This document shows positions 43,050 through 52,948 of a stretch of 64,000 nucleotides of DNA, piece by piece. Position numbers and translations under genes: made by a program. Source of the stretch: Bacteroidota bacterium (GTDB lineage: Bacteria > Bacteroidota > Bacteroidia > Flavobacteriales > Weeksellaceae); assembly GCA_023422635.1 (NCBI GenBank), contig JAFAGO010000051.1, positions 115,268-179,267 on the forward strand, read 5' to 3'. The notes beneath the pieces are model-generated. The model ran no database searches and had not been told where the DNA came from. It saw nothing but the letters and a program-made list of their open reading frames with translations. Each line of letters starts with the position of its first letter. Within the stretch, counting starts at the first letter, position 1.

Positions 43050-45992
43050 TTATTTCTGTTTTTTAGGTTCGTGTTTCAATTCTTCTTCCGTTTTATTGGT
43101 TGATGACTTACCATGCAAATGCACATGTTTTTCGCCTGTTTTCCCTCTAAGGAAATCATACGCGATTGCAGATGCTACGAAGATTGAAGAGTATGCACCA
43201 AACGCAATACCTAAAAGCAAAGCGAAGATAAATCCTCTTAAATTTTCACCACCGAAGATGAAGATCGCCAACAATACCAATAATGTAGTAAATGTGGTGT
43301 TGAAGGTTCTTCCCAACGTGCTGGAAATGGAATCATCAAATAAACCTGCAAGCGTAAGCGCTTTTTTCTCGCGAAGATATTCACGAATACGGTCGAAGAT
43401 AATTACCGTATCATTAATAGAATATCCTACAACGGTAAGGATCGCCGCAATAAAATCCTGATTAATTTCCATATTAAATGGCATGAATTTGTACAATAAT
43501 GAGTACGCTCCAAGTACAATTACCGCATCGTGGAACAACGCTGCTACTGCACCTAAAGAGAATTGCCACTTATTAAAACGGAATAAAATATAGATGAAAA
43601 TACCACCCAACGCTGCCAATACAGCTAACGTACCGTGTGTTTTGATGTCATCTGCTACAGAAGGGCCGACTTTGGTTGAAGATACAATTCCGTAATGGTC
43701 TTTATCTGCCGATTTAAAAGATTCTAATGAAGATCCCGCAGGTAGATAATTTTTTAAACCTTGGAATAATTTAGATTCAATTTCTTGGTCTGCAGAAAGC
43801 GACTCATCATCAATTTTGTAGTCGGTTGTAATTTTTAATTGGTTATCGTTACCAAAAGTTTTTACATCAACTGTATTGTTTTTCCCATCAGCAGTTTGAA
43901 ATAAAGATGCTAAATCTTCTTCAGCAGTTGCTGCGTCAATAGGTTTTGCAAATTTTACCACATAGTTTCTACCTCCTTCAAAATCAACACCAAGTTTAAA
44001 TTTATTGGTGAACATTGAAACGATACAAATAATCGTTAAGATGGCAGAGAAGATGTATGTATATTTTCTTTTTCCAATAAAATCAATCCAGGTATTACGG
44101 AAAAGGTTTTTGGTAAATGAAGTCCAAACAGAAAGATGTTTCCCTTTTTCAAGTCTGCTAAACACCATTACTCTGGTTAGAATTACGTTGGTAAAGAACG
44201 TCATTAAAATACCGATAATTAAAGTAATTGCAAACCCTTTAATTGGTCCTGTACCGAAAACATACAATACAACCGCTGTAATAATTGTTGTTAAGTGACC
44301 ATCGATAATTGCAGAAAGTGCGTGTTTGAAACCATCTTTGTAGGCTTCCATAATGTTTTTGCCTGCAAAAAGTTCTTCTTTGGTTCTTTCATAAATAATT
44401 ACGTTCGTATCAACCGCCATTGCCATGGAAAGTACAATCCCCGCAATACCAGGAAGGGTAAGCGTGAAATCGCCTGAATCCATAATTCCGAAAATATAGA
44501 AAAGGTTGATGATCATCGCGATTACCGCATAAACTCCGGCACCACCATAATAGAAAATCATGTACGCAATGATAAGTCCAAATGCAATCATGAATGAATA
44601 GAAACCATCATGAATGGACTGTTGTCCCAAAGATGGCCCTACAACATCCGCCTGAACAACTTTTGCACCTGCGGGAAGTTTACCTGCACCCAAAACGTTT
44701 ACCAAATCCTGTGCTTCATCTTGAGAGAAGTTTCCGGAAATCTGAGTTCTTCCGTTCGGAATTGGCTCACTTACGTTTGGCGCTGTATATACCACGTTAT
44801 CCAAAGTTACTGCAACTGGTTTTCCAACGTTTTTCTCCGTCATCACTTTCCAATCTTTAGCCCCTTTAGAATCCATTTGCATATCAACCACAATTCTTCC
44901 CAATTGATCGTAACCAATATTAGAAGATTCTACCGCACCATCAACAGGTGCTTTATGTGTAGCGTTTCCTTTAATAGCGAACAGTGTAAGACTTTCAGGA
45001 TCGTTTGATTCTGGTTTGTTTGCCCACATAAATTGAGCATATTTTAAATTGGAAGGTCTTGCCTTAATCGCAATATCGCTGTTGAGTATTTTGTTGATAG
45101 CAGCAGTATCTGAAAGTTTCACTGTACCTTCTCCCAATTTGTTGTATGTTCCGTTGCTAACCGCTTGATCTACACCAAGAAGTTTAAGAACGTTTGTGTT
45201 TTTAGACAATCCTAAAGAATCTCCTTTTGCAGCGACTAAAGTATTTAATTGTACATAATACGGAAGAACGTCTTGCAACTGATACAATTCCCAAAACTGA
45301 AGTTTAGCTGAAGTTTGAAGCATTTTCTTCACACGATCGATATCTTTAATCCCTGGCATTTCAACAGAAATTCTTGCGGTTCCAGGTACTCTTTGTACGT
45401 TCGGTTGAACTGCTCCCATTTTGTCAATACGCGTACGAATTACTTCGAAAGCAGTACCTACAGACTGGTCTATTTTTGTTTTTACAATTCTTTTAACTTG
45501 ATCGTCTGGAGTATTGTATTTTACTTGGCTAAGGTTACTATTGCCAAAAATTTCTGGATCTGCAAGTTTCAAATTTGCTCCTTTCGCTTTGTTTACTTGA
45601 TCAAATTCCTCGAAAAACACATCGATATACGATTTTGTGTTGTTTTTCATGGCAGCATCTGTTTTATCGAGAGCTTCCAGAAGAATAGCGTTGGATGAAT
45701 AGTTGGTAAGATCGTTTACCAAGTCTCTTTGGTTGATTTCAAGAAGAACGTTAATTCCTCCTTTCAAGTCCAACCCCAATTTCATCTCTTTTTCTTTGGC
45801 CTTGGAGTAATAAAGTTTTGTAAATCCGAGGTTTAGCGTATCTTCTTTTAAACGCGCGATTTCTTTCTGGTTTCCGTTTGCGGCCTCAATTTGTCCTTCA
45901 ATTTTGTTGGTGTACCACGTGGGTAGAAGTTCATTGGCACAAATCAAGCCCAGAATCACTGCAATAGCAATAATAAGTCCTTTTCCTTGCAT
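43050..45992 (-). CDS. secDF: Protein translocase fusion SecDF
   Basis: A fused SecD-SecF protein of 980 residues, normal for Bacteroidota. It uses the proton gradient to help pull exported proteins through SecYEG on the periplasmic side. The SecD half has DLKGGINVLLEI (residues ~76-87), a large periplasmic P1 domain, and a membrane domain with AMAVDTNVIIYERTKEEL. The SecF half starts near FKLGVDFEGGRNYVVKF and ends with VGYSINDTVIIFDRIREYLR. It stands alone between the TetR gene and an unrelated beta-propeller gene. Confidence 0.97.
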   Translation of the reverse strand: MQGKGLIIAIAVILGLICANELLPTWYTNKIEGQIEAANGNQKEIARLKEDTLNLGFTKLYYSKAKEKEMKLGLDLKGGINVLLEINQRDLVNDLTNYSSNAILLEALDKTDAAMKNNTKSYIDVFFEEFDQVNKAKGANLKLADPEIFGNSNLSQVKYNTPDDQVKRIVKTKIDQSVGTAFEVIRTRIDKMGAVQPNVQRVPGTARISVEMPGIKDIDRVKKMLQTSAKLQFWELYQLQDVLPYYVQLNTLVAAKGDSLGLSKNTNVLKLLGVDQAVSNGTYNKLGEGTVKLSDTAAINKILNSDIAIKARPSNLKYAQFMWANKPESNDPESLTLFAIKGNATHKAPVDGAVESSNIGYDQLGRIVVDMQMDSKGAKDWKVMTEKNVGKPVAVTLDNVVYTAPNVSEPIPNGRTQISGNFSQDEAQDLVNVLGAGKLPAGAKVVQADVVGPSLGQQSIHDGFYSFMIAFGLIIAYMIFYYGGAGVYAVIAMIINLFYIFGIMDSGDFTLTLPGIAGIVLSMAMAVDTNVIIYERTKEELFAGKNIMEAYKDGFKHALSAIIDGHLTTIITAVVLYVFGTGPIKGFAITLIIGILMTFFTNVILTRVMVFSRLEKGKHLSVWTSFTKNLFRNTWIDFIGKRKYTYIFSAILTIICIVSMFTNKFKLGVDFEGGRNYVVKFAKPIDAATAEEDLASLFQTADGKNNTVDVKTFGNDNQLKITTDYKIDDESLSADQEIESKLFQGLKNYLPAGSSLESFKSADKDHYGIVSSTKVGPSVADDIKTHGTLAVLAALGGIFIYILFRFNKWQFSLGAVAALFHDAVIVLGAYSLLYKFMPFNMEINQDFIAAILTVVGYSINDTVIIFDRIREYLREKKALTLAGLFDDSISSTLGRTFNTTFTTLLVLLAIFIFGGENLRGFIFALLLGIAFGAYSSIFVASAIAYDFLRGKTGEKHVHLHGKSSTNKTEEELKHEPKKQK

Positions 45993-46017
45993 TGTAACTA
46001 CATTAAATTTTAGTCGG

Positions 46018-46025
46018 CAAATATA
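46018..46025 (-). promoter_or_regulatory. -7 promoter element of secDF
   Basis: TATATTTG on the minus strand fits TAnnTTTG exactly, 25 bases before the start. Confidence 0.55.
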
Positions 46026-46105
46026 ATGATTTTGATGTAAGTTTTACGAATTTTTTTAAGATTTAAATACTTGTATTTCTTTTATTTCCACTATAAAAAC
46101 AGGGT

Positions 46106-47143
46106 TTAAAAACGAATATCCATTTTCACAATCCGGTTTTTTCCAGCGAGTAAAATCGTGTTCTCGTTAAGCCATTGAAACGTATATAGGTTTTTTTCAT
46201 CAGAAATTTTCGTCCATGTTTTTCCGTAATCCTTTGAATATGAAATATGTTGATCTCCGATTGCTACGATTTCTTTTCCTTTTGAATTTGGCCTAAATCG
46301 AACGCAAGTTGCGTAGCCAGCATTATTTCCCGATGCTTGAATTTGCCATGTTTTTCCACCATCTTTTGTGGTTGCGATGGTATTGATATTCTCATTTTGA
46401 AGCGTGTAATCCCCACCAACCGCGATACCAAAATTTTCATCATAAAAATCAATTGAATAAATGCCTTTTGACGAAGAGCCTTGAACAATTGGCGTATCGA
46501 ATATTTCACTATTCATGTTCGTTGTATCAATTGTTATTATTCTCGATTTCATACCGCCTGTTGCCAGCCAAACGTACTTTCCAAATGAAGCAAAATTCGT
46601 ATTGCTCGCCGCAAATGCAGCTTCACCTTCTGCTAAAAATGTTATTCTTTTTGAAGAGGAAAGATCGCTCAAATCCGTTACCGATTTTTGCGAGGAATCA
46701 ATGATTTTGATCCTCAATTTATGCGCCTGATCTGGATCACTAAAGGAAACTGCTCGATTAGAATCGATAAAATGCAAGGCATCATAAAAAGCGGTTTTTA
46801 AACTATCCTGATGAAAAATAACTGTAGATAAAGTGCGTTTATCGATTGCAAAAAATTGAGCAGGACTTTCGATATTAATGGTGTAAAACTCGTTTTTATT
46901 TTGGGCTAGCGTTCTGAATTGTAATTCGTCCTCTGATAACCGAATTTGCTTTTTGTCCGAAAGATTTTTCAAATTTACATACCCAAATTTTGAATGTGTA
47001 CCGACATAAAAAACTTTAGAATCGTAGATTTCAATTGCGCGAATACTGATATCATCTTCTAAAATAGGTGTAAAACTTACTTTTTGCGCTTGCACAATTG
47101 TAATTAAAAATAGCAATAGAAAATGAAATGTGAATCGATGCAT
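46106..47143 (-). CDS. Exported beta-propeller protein (BNR/YCF48-like)
   Basis: A 345-residue exported protein. A signal peptide ends near VQAQ. Two BNR/Asp-box-like repeats are clear: ATTKDGGKTWQIQ and SYSKDYGKTWTKI, and weaker propeller strands are spread over the length. The whole chain looks like a six- or seven-blade propeller, as in YCF48-like and sialidase-like proteins. There are no catalytic sialidase residues that I can point to, so it is more likely a binding or assembly protein. Flavobacterial versions are often annotated as oxidoreductases without evidence. Confidence 0.82.
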   Translation of the reverse strand: MHRFTFHFLLLFLITIVQAQKVSFTPILEDDISIRAIEIYDSKVFYVGTHSKFGYVNLKNLSDKKQIRLSEDELQFRTLAQNKNEFYTINIESPAQFFAIDKRTLSTVIFHQDSLKTAFYDALHFIDSNRAVSFSDPDQAHKLRIKIIDSSQKSVTDLSDLSSSKRITFLAEGEAAFAASNTNFASFGKYVWLATGGMKSRIITIDTTNMNSEIFDTPIVQGSSSKGIYSIDFYDENFGIAVGGDYTLQNENINTIATTKDGGKTWQIQASGNNAGYATCVRFRPNSKGKEIVAIGDQHISYSKDYGKTWTKISDEKNLYTFQWLNENTILLAGKNRIVKMDIRF

Positions 47144-47169
47144 TACAGTTTATTTGAAGAGTTGATATA

Positions 47170-47194
47170 AAAAATCCCGGCAAATTGTACCGGG
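47170..47194 (-). terminator. Terminator of the amino acid permease gene
   Basis: CCCGG (47176-47180) and CCGGG (47190-47194) form a stem followed on the minus strand by six T, 25 bases past the permease stop. Confidence 0.7.
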
Positions 47195-47218
47195 AAAATA
47201 TTGTTTCTAATATAGTGG

Positions 47219-48898
47219 TTATTTCTTTCTTTTCGTGATTAAATAATAACCGTAAAAAAGAGTATGAACTACTACCATTCCTACAGAAAAATTAATCAAA
47301 GCTTGATCATCTGCATTTACATTTTGGTGATGAAGATACGTTAAAAAGCCTAAAATTGAGGTAAGAATAAATCCAGAAATTGCGGTAATTCTATAGGTTT
47401 TAGCGTCATTTCCACGTCCATCTTTATTCCCTAATACAGAATTTTTAATTCCACGATACAGATAAATATCCAATCCAAGCATCATCCAAGCGACTAAACG
47501 AATCCACGTATCAAAAGGTAAAAATGCCATCATTCCAAAGCAAACAACAACGCCCAAAATTGGTACTAAAGGCACTAACGGCGTTTTGAATGCTCTCGGC
47601 GCATTAGGTTGCGTTTTTCGTAAAACCATAACTCCGATACATACCAAAATAAAGGCGAATAATGTTCCGATACTCGTCATTTCTCCAACCACTCTTCCTG
47701 GCACGAATGCAGCAAAGAGACTCACAAAAACCAGAAAAAATAGATTTGATTTGAACGGAGTTCTAAATTTCGAGTGTACTTCTGAAAAAACTTTTGGTAA
47801 TAAACCATCGTGACTCATTGAATAAAAAACTCTACTCTGCCCCATTAAAAGCACTAAAATTACAGACGCGTACCCTAATAAAATCGCAATAATAATGCTG
47901 GTATTTAACCAAGGATATGCTGGAACAACTTTACCGTTAATTACGGGCCCCATACTTTCAATAGCAATTGCCACGGGCGCTAAATGATCACCGGCACCAC
48001 CTGCCGCAAACTTAGAATACTCCACAACACCTACCATTACATAGGCGAATATGATGTATAAAACGGTACAAATTAACAACGATCCCATAATTCCTAGTGG
48101 CATCGCTTTTTTAGGATTTTTGGTTTCTTGTGCAGCAGTGGAAACCGCATCAAAGCCGATGTAGGCAAAAAACACCACTGCGGCGGCTCGTATTACGCCA
48201 CTCCAACCGAACTCGCCAAAATTCCCTTTATTTTCTGGGATTAATGGAGTTAGATTTTCTGGCTTTACGTATTTAAAGCCAACGAAAATGAAAATGAGAA
48301 CAATAGCAACTTTTAAAACAACAATAAAATTATTCACCAAGGCAGATTCACTGGTTCCTTTAATTAAAACCAACGACATTATTGCAATGATAAAAACGGC
48401 GGGAAGGTTGATTATTCCAGCTTCTCCAGCAGAAGTTACGTCGAATGGTGTGATCATTAAACGCTCATCAAACCCAACACCAAAAATATTGAAAAGTTTT
48501 CCTAAATATCCAGACCAACTTGAAGCAACAGTTGCTGCACCAACGGCATATTCCAACACCAAATCCCAACCAATAATCCATGCTACAAATTCCCCCATTG
48601 TGGCATACGAATAGGTATAAGCACTACCCGCAACCGGAATCATAGAAGCAAATTCAGCATAGCAAAGTCCTGCAAATGCGCAACCCAAAGCTGCAATAAT
48701 AAAGGAAATCATAATTCCAGGACCTGCATAATTTGCCGCTGCCATTCCCGTTATCGAAAACAACCCTGCGCCAATAATAGCGCCTATTCCCAGTGCAATT
48801 AGTGCACCTGCTGAGAGTGTTTTCTTTAGTCCTTTTTCTGATTCTTCAGCTTCATTTAAGAGCTGATCAAGTGGTTTAGTTTTCCAGATATTCGACAT
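47219..48898 (-). CDS. APC-superfamily amino acid permease
   Basis: An inner-membrane carrier of 559 residues with about 14 helices. The first helix has the APC signature LIALGIGAIIGAGLFSITGMAA with the unwound GxG substrate motif. ALGCAFAGLCYAEFASMIPVAGSAYTYSY-type residues follow, as in the cationic amino acid transporter (CAT) group. The hydrophilic N-terminal segment (NIWKTKPLDQLLNEAEESEKGLKKTL) is typical for CAT-like proteins. It probably takes up amino acids; which ones cannot be told. Single gene with its own terminator. Confidence 0.93.
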   Translation of the reverse strand: MSNIWKTKPLDQLLNEAEESEKGLKKTLSAGALIALGIGAIIGAGLFSITGMAAANYAGPGIMISFIIAALGCAFAGLCYAEFASMIPVAGSAYTYSYATMGEFVAWIIGWDLVLEYAVGAATVASSWSGYLGKLFNIFGVGFDERLMITPFDVTSAGEAGIINLPAVFIIAIMSLVLIKGTSESALVNNFIVVLKVAIVLIFIFVGFKYVKPENLTPLIPENKGNFGEFGWSGVIRAAAVVFFAYIGFDAVSTAAQETKNPKKAMPLGIMGSLLICTVLYIIFAYVMVGVVEYSKFAAGGAGDHLAPVAIAIESMGPVINGKVVPAYPWLNTSIIIAILLGYASVILVLLMGQSRVFYSMSHDGLLPKVFSEVHSKFRTPFKSNLFFLVFVSLFAAFVPGRVVGEMTSIGTLFAFILVCIGVMVLRKTQPNAPRAFKTPLVPLVPILGVVVCFGMMAFLPFDTWIRLVAWMMLGLDIYLYRGIKNSVLGNKDGRGNDAKTYRITAISGFILTSILGFLTYLHHQNVNADDQALINFSVGMVVVHTLFYGYYLITKRKK

Positions 48899-49114
48899 AC
48901 TTTAGTTTTAATTACGGTTACGAAAGTATAAAATTTTAAGCATTATTAACGATTTTTAATGATTTTTATTCGATTTAATTATGGTTTTAATATGCAAATG
49001 GAAAAATTGTTCAAGTTTGTTCATTTTAAGATTTTTAAGATTCTTCATTTTTAATACATTTTAACAACGAAATTTTCAATGTTGTGCAATTTTTTAAGAT
49101 AAATTTGATGATTG

Positions 49115-49158
49115 GTAACATTGGTTACTATAATAGTTTTAGATTGAATCTACTTTTG
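49115..49158 (+). promoter_or_regulatory. Promoter region of the rhodanese gene
   Basis: TACTTTTG (49151-49158) fits TAnnTTTG, 19 bases before the start. Upstream, GTAAC (49115-49119) and GTTAC (49124-49128) form a small perfect inverted repeat near the expected -33 position. Confidence 0.45.
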
Positions 49159-49177
49159 CATTCAAATTCTAAAACAT

Positions 49178-49495
49178 ATGCTTAATACATTAAAAAAAAT
49201 CTTTGGATGTACAGAAATTGATTTTGCAGATTTAAAAAGAAATGGAGCGCTAATTGTGGATGTTCGTTCACCACAAGAATATCAATCTGGCCATATAAAA
49301 AATTCCATTAACATCCCCGTTAGTTCGATTAAAAATTCACTTTCGAAGTTAACCGACAAAAAACAGCCCATCATAACATGTTGTGCATCAGGAATGAGAA
49401 GCGCTTCAGCGAAATCAATCTTGAAAAACTTGGGCTACGAAAACGTGGTAAATGGTGGAAGTTGGATTTCTTTAGAGGAAATATTAAAGAAATAA
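49178..49495 (+). CDS. Rhodanese-like sulfurtransferase domain protein
   Basis: A single-domain rhodanese of 105 residues. The active loop is CASGMRS with catalytic C69, preceded by another cysteine (C68). VDVRSPQEYQSGHIKNSINI is the N-terminal rhodanese signature. There is no signal peptide, so it acts in the cytoplasm, moving persulfide sulfur or serving as a thiol carrier. It stands alone between a permease on the other strand and pnuC. Confidence 0.92.
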   Translation: MLNTLKKIFGCTEIDFADLKRNGALIVDVRSPQEYQSGHIKNSINIPVSSIKNSLSKLTDKKQPIITCCASGMRSASAKSILKNLGYENVVNGGSWISLEEILKK

Positions 49496-49556
49496 GATTT
49501 TAATTTATGTAAAGAAACATTATTCAAAATCAACAAAATAATTCTTTTATTGTTAG

Positions 49557-49594
49557 GAAACCCTTATTGCAAATTGGGGTTTCATTTTATTTTA
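49557..49594 (+). terminator. Terminator of the rhodanese gene
   Basis: GAAACCC and GGGTTTC form a 7-bp stem with a T-rich tail, about 60 bases past the stop. Confidence 0.6.
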
Positions 49595-49602
49595 GAGAAG
49601 CT

Positions 49603-49610
49603 TATCTTTG
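49603..49610 (+). promoter_or_regulatory. -7 promoter element of pnuC
   Basis: TATCTTTG fits TAnnTTTG exactly, 40 bases before the pnuC start. No TPP or NAD-linked riboswitch is seen; the leader is too short. Confidence 0.5.
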
Positions 49611-49650
49611 AACGTTAAATGAATAACCAATTTACGTTGTAAAGAATACG

Positions 49651-50331
49651 ATGAATGAGCTGTACAATCTTTTTATAAAACCTTACGAATCTTACGAAAC
49701 CTACCAAATTGTTTTGGAATCTTTGGCCGCTTTGTTTGGGGTTTTAAGTGTTTATTTTTCTATTAAAAAGAATATTTGGGTGTACCCCACAGGGATTATT
49801 TCTACCATAATTTATGTTTATATTCTTTTTGTTTTTGGGCTTTTAGGCGACTGTATGATCAATGTTTACTACACCGTAATGAGCATTTATGGTTGGTTTC
49901 TATGGTCTAAAAATTCGGTCGATGAGGTACACGTGGATGTTACTTACACCAAACGTAAAGACTGGTTTTTTGCAGTACTTTTATTTGTGTTCAGTATTGG
50001 CTTAGTTACCTTAATTTACTATTATAAACCGTATATCGATAACCATTTTGCAGCTACCAACGACGCTTTAGGATTGTATCATTTGGATTGGGCCAATTGG
50101 ATGGACATTTTTGTGACTTCCCTATTTTTGGTCGGCATGTGGTTAATGGCCAAAAGACGAATTGAGAATTGGATTTTCTGGATATTTGGGGATTTTATTT
50201 CAATTCCGATGTATATCTACAAGGGGTTAGGAATCACTTCGGCACAATATTTAGTATTTACTATAATGGCAATCATTGGTTTGATTGAATGGAGAAAAAG
50301 TTATAACCAAAGAAAAAATTTAAAAAAATGA
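49651..50331 (+). CDS. pnuC: Nicotinamide riboside transporter PnuC
   Basis: An inner-membrane facilitator of 226 residues with about seven helices that brings in a vitamin such as nicotinamide riboside. The family stretch WVYPTGIISTIIYVYILF and the later NVYYTVMSIYGWFLW are PnuC hallmarks, as is WIFWIFGDFISIPMYIYKGL in the C-terminal half. No thiamine or NAD gene is adjacent, so the substrate cannot be settled; PnuT-type thiamine carriers look alike. Its stop overlaps the start of the next gene by four bases (ATGA). Confidence 0.9.
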   Translation: MNELYNLFIKPYESYETYQIVLESLAALFGVLSVYFSIKKNIWVYPTGIISTIIYVYILFVFGLLGDCMINVYYTVMSIYGWFLWSKNSVDEVHVDVTYTKRKDWFFAVLLFVFSIGLVTLIYYYKPYIDNHFAATNDALGLYHLDWANWMDIFVTSLFLVGMWLMAKRRIENWIFWIFGDFISIPMYIYKGLGITSAQYLVFTIMAIIGLIEWRKSYNQRKNLKK

Positions 50332-50993
50332 AAAGTTTTATACAATCCTTATTCGGCGTTTTCCTTTTAGCAAGTTTAGGCTCATGTATTGCTTATCCAA
50401 GCGATTATTACGGAAATCAGCAATATTACGATGATCCATATTATTACGGTGGAAATTATTATGCACCTTATAATTATTACGGATCTGGCGGATATTGGGG
50501 AAATGATGGTTATTATTACCGAAACGGTTTTAATTATTATTACGATAATGGAGCACCATATTACTACGGAGTGAACCAGAGAAAAATTTATGTGGAAAAC
50601 CGTAACAATACTTCTTTAGTTCGTGGAAATTCTGGATTTCGAAATACAAGTGGTAACACAAATGTTAGTCGTCAATCGAATACCAACATGAACACGAGAA
50701 ATAATGGTTTCAGAAATAGCACTTCTACGTCGAACACTACACGAACTGGACAAAATGGAGGATTTAGATCAAATTCGAATTCTAACAGAAATTCAGTACA
50801 ACAACAAAACACAAGAAGTTCGAAAAGTAGTTCTACCAATATTCGAGCAAATAGCAACACTACAAGAAGTCAATCCACCAATAACAGTGGTTTCCGCAAC
50901 TCAAAGAATAATAATACAAATACCAATACTTCTTCGAATTCTTCAAATTCAGAAAGAACAACAACCACTGGAAATTCTGGATTTAGAAGATAG
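50328..50993 (+). CDS. Low-complexity lipoprotein with Y/G-rich and N/S/R-rich halves
   Basis: A 221-residue predicted lipoprotein (LGSC, cysteine at 20). Residues 22-80 are extremely tyrosine- and glycine-rich. Residues 90-221 consist mainly of N, S, T and R. The motif GFR occurs five times in an N/S/G-rich context (SGFRN, NGFRN, GGFRS, SGFRN and a final SGFRR). It is basic and should be disordered. It overlaps pnuC by four bases and ends at a good terminator. It may be an adhesive or RNA/polysaccharide-binding surface protein, but I know of no described function. Confidence 0.78.
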   Translation: MKSFIQSLFGVFLLASLGSCIAYPSDYYGNQQYYDDPYYYGGNYYAPYNYYGSGGYWGNDGYYYRNGFNYYYDNGAPYYYGVNQRKIYVENRNNTSLVRGNSGFRNTSGNTNVSRQSNTNMNTRNNGFRNSTSTSNTTRTGQNGGFRSNSNSNRNSVQQQNTRSSKSSSTNIRANSNTTRSQSTNNSGFRNSKNNNTNTNTSSNSSNSERTTTTGNSGFRR

Positions 50994-51069
50994 ACATTGT
51001 AACTTTTCTTGAATGAGATTAGAATTCACAATTCTAAAAGTGTAAATCAATAAATCATAAAAATAGTAA

Positions 51070-51103
51070 ACACTGCAGCATTTATGCTGTGGTGTTTTTT
51101 TTT
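51070..51103 (+). terminator. Terminator of the pnuC-lipoprotein unit
   Basis: CAC-TG-CAGCA pairs with TGCTG-TG-GTG (two wobble pairs) and is followed by nine T. Confidence 0.8.
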
Positions 51104-51253
51104 CGATTAAAAACATTTTTGACCAATAAAGAATCCCTTTTCTCATCGATTATGTACTGAAAATATTTTTCAGACTGACAATTCGTGCGTGTAAAAAAGA
51201 AATTCTATGTCAGTTTTTTGTACTTTCGATTTGGTTTTTCAAATTTCATCTGT

Positions 51254-52864
51254 ATGCACGAAAATATATTACTTATTCTTGCGTTGCTTTTTTTGGTCTT
51301 TTTGCTCTTTATGTTGGCACAAAAAATCAAAATTGCCTATCCTATTTTTTTGGTGATTGCGGGATTGGGAATTAGTTTCATTCCGGGGCTTCCTATTTTA
51401 CATCTGGATCCCGATATTATCTTTTTAATTTTCCTTCCTCCATTGTTATATGAGGCAGCTTGGTATACCTCTTGGAACGATTTCTAGAAATGGAAGCGTC
51501 CAATTTCTCTTTTAGCGTTTGGACTTGTATTTTTTACGTCGTTAGTAGTGGCCTATTTTGCTTCTTCCTTTATTCCCGGGTTTACTCTGGCAATGGGATT
51601 TTTGTTAGGCGGAATTATCTCTCCACCTGATGCCGTTTCGGCAACTACAGTATTGAAAGGATTAAAAGTTCCCAAAAGAACAATTACCATTTTAGAAGGT
51701 GAAAGTTTAGTAAATGATGCTTCCTCCCTCATCGTTTTTCGATTTGCGTTGGTAGCCGTTCTCACGGGCGCCTTTTCAATGAAAGAAGCTACAGAGCAAT
51801 TTTTTATCGTAGCAGGAATGGGAATTGTTGTTGGTTTAGTGGGCGCGCATCTTATGTATGCAATTCACCGGTATTTACCTACCACTCCCGCAATTGATGC
51901 TGCACTTACGGTGATGACGCCCTATTTGTTGTATTTAGGTGCAGAACATTTTCATTTTTCAGGAGTAATGGCGGTAGTGAGTGGTGGATTATTTTTATCG
52001 TTCCGATCGAGCGATATTTTTCACACCGGCGAAACCCGAATCAATATGATTGGTATTTGGAACACCCTTATTTTTGTAATGAGTGCTCTCGTATTCATTT
52101 TAATAGGATTAGAACTTCCCGAAATTATAAAAAATCTTGGCGAAAACACCATTTGGGAAGGCGTAAAATACGGAATTATCATCAGCGCAATAATCATTAT
52201 TTTGCGAATCCTTTGGATTTATCCTGCAGCCTACATTCCAAGATGGCTCAGCAAAAGTGTTCGAAGAGATGCAAGTCCAGGATGGAAAAATCCGCTCGTC
52301 ATTGGTTGGGCAGGAATGCGTGGCGTGGTTTCATTAGCAACAGCGCTTTCGATACCGATGATGATGGATCACGATACCCCTTTTCCGCATCGAAGCTTAA
52401 TCATTCTCATCACTTTTGTCGTCATTTTTATTACTTTAGTCTTTCAAGGATTAACCTTACCCTTGCTTTTGAAATGGATTAAGATGGAAGAAATTGACGA
52501 GATTGTACCGTCGCACGAACAACAAGCACATATTCAGCAAGAATTAGATACGATTGGCTTGCAATTACTCGAAACGAAATATCAAAAACAATTACAGCAA
52601 AATGCTATTCTTCAAGCGTTAAAAAGCAATCTTTCGAACGATCTTGAAAATCAAAAAAACTATCTTTCTTCCGTTGAAATGTGCAGCAATCGAGTTTTAA
52701 ATATGAAGGAATACAATTCCGTTCTTCTTGAAATTCACGGTTTACAGCGAAAAGAAATCTTTGCCATGAAAAAACAAAATCGTTACAGCGAAGAAGAACT
52801 TCGCAAAGCTGAATCAAAAATTGATTTGGATGAACTGAGGATTTTCGGAACAAAATACTTATAA
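51254..52864 (+). pseudogene. CPA1-type Na+/H+ antiporter gene interrupted by an in-frame TAG
   Basis: The reading frame encodes a cation/proton antiporter. It starts at the ATG before HENILLILALLFLVF; a longer frame adds an unlikely hydrophilic start. After 77 codons, following YTSWNDF, there is a TAG at 51485-51487. The same frame then continues without a shift (KWKRPISLLAFGLVFFTS) for 458 codons to the true stop, with conserved GIISPPDAVSATTVLKGL and LEGESLVNDASSLIVFR antiporter motifs and a cytoplasmic C-terminal tail. Homologues are continuous here. One base change (for example from TGG or CAG) explains the stop. It is a pseudogene, a suppressed stop or a sequencing error. The downstream part alone lacks the first membrane helices. 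Confidence 0.88.
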
Positions 52865-52948
52865 CTGAATTAAAACCAAACAGATACTGAATTTCAGCTT
52901 TTTTATCTGAAAAAATTACCGTAGTTATACTTAGCAGCCATCAATAAT

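Noticed and set aside
44594..45008. Plus-strand frames inside secDF
   Set aside because: They are shadows of a conserved gene with unnatural amino acid composition.
49496..49650. TPP or NAD riboswitch before pnuC
   Set aside because: The space between promoter box and start is only ~40 bases and lacks the conserved motifs.
51485..51487. TAG in the antiporter gene as pyrrolysine or recoding
   Set aside because: No pyl genes or recoding structure is visible; a simple nonsense mutation is more likely.
52057..52482. Alternative plus-strand frame inside the antiporter gene
   Set aside because: It lies within the conserved antiporter frame and looks like a random translation, rich in His, Ser and Arg.
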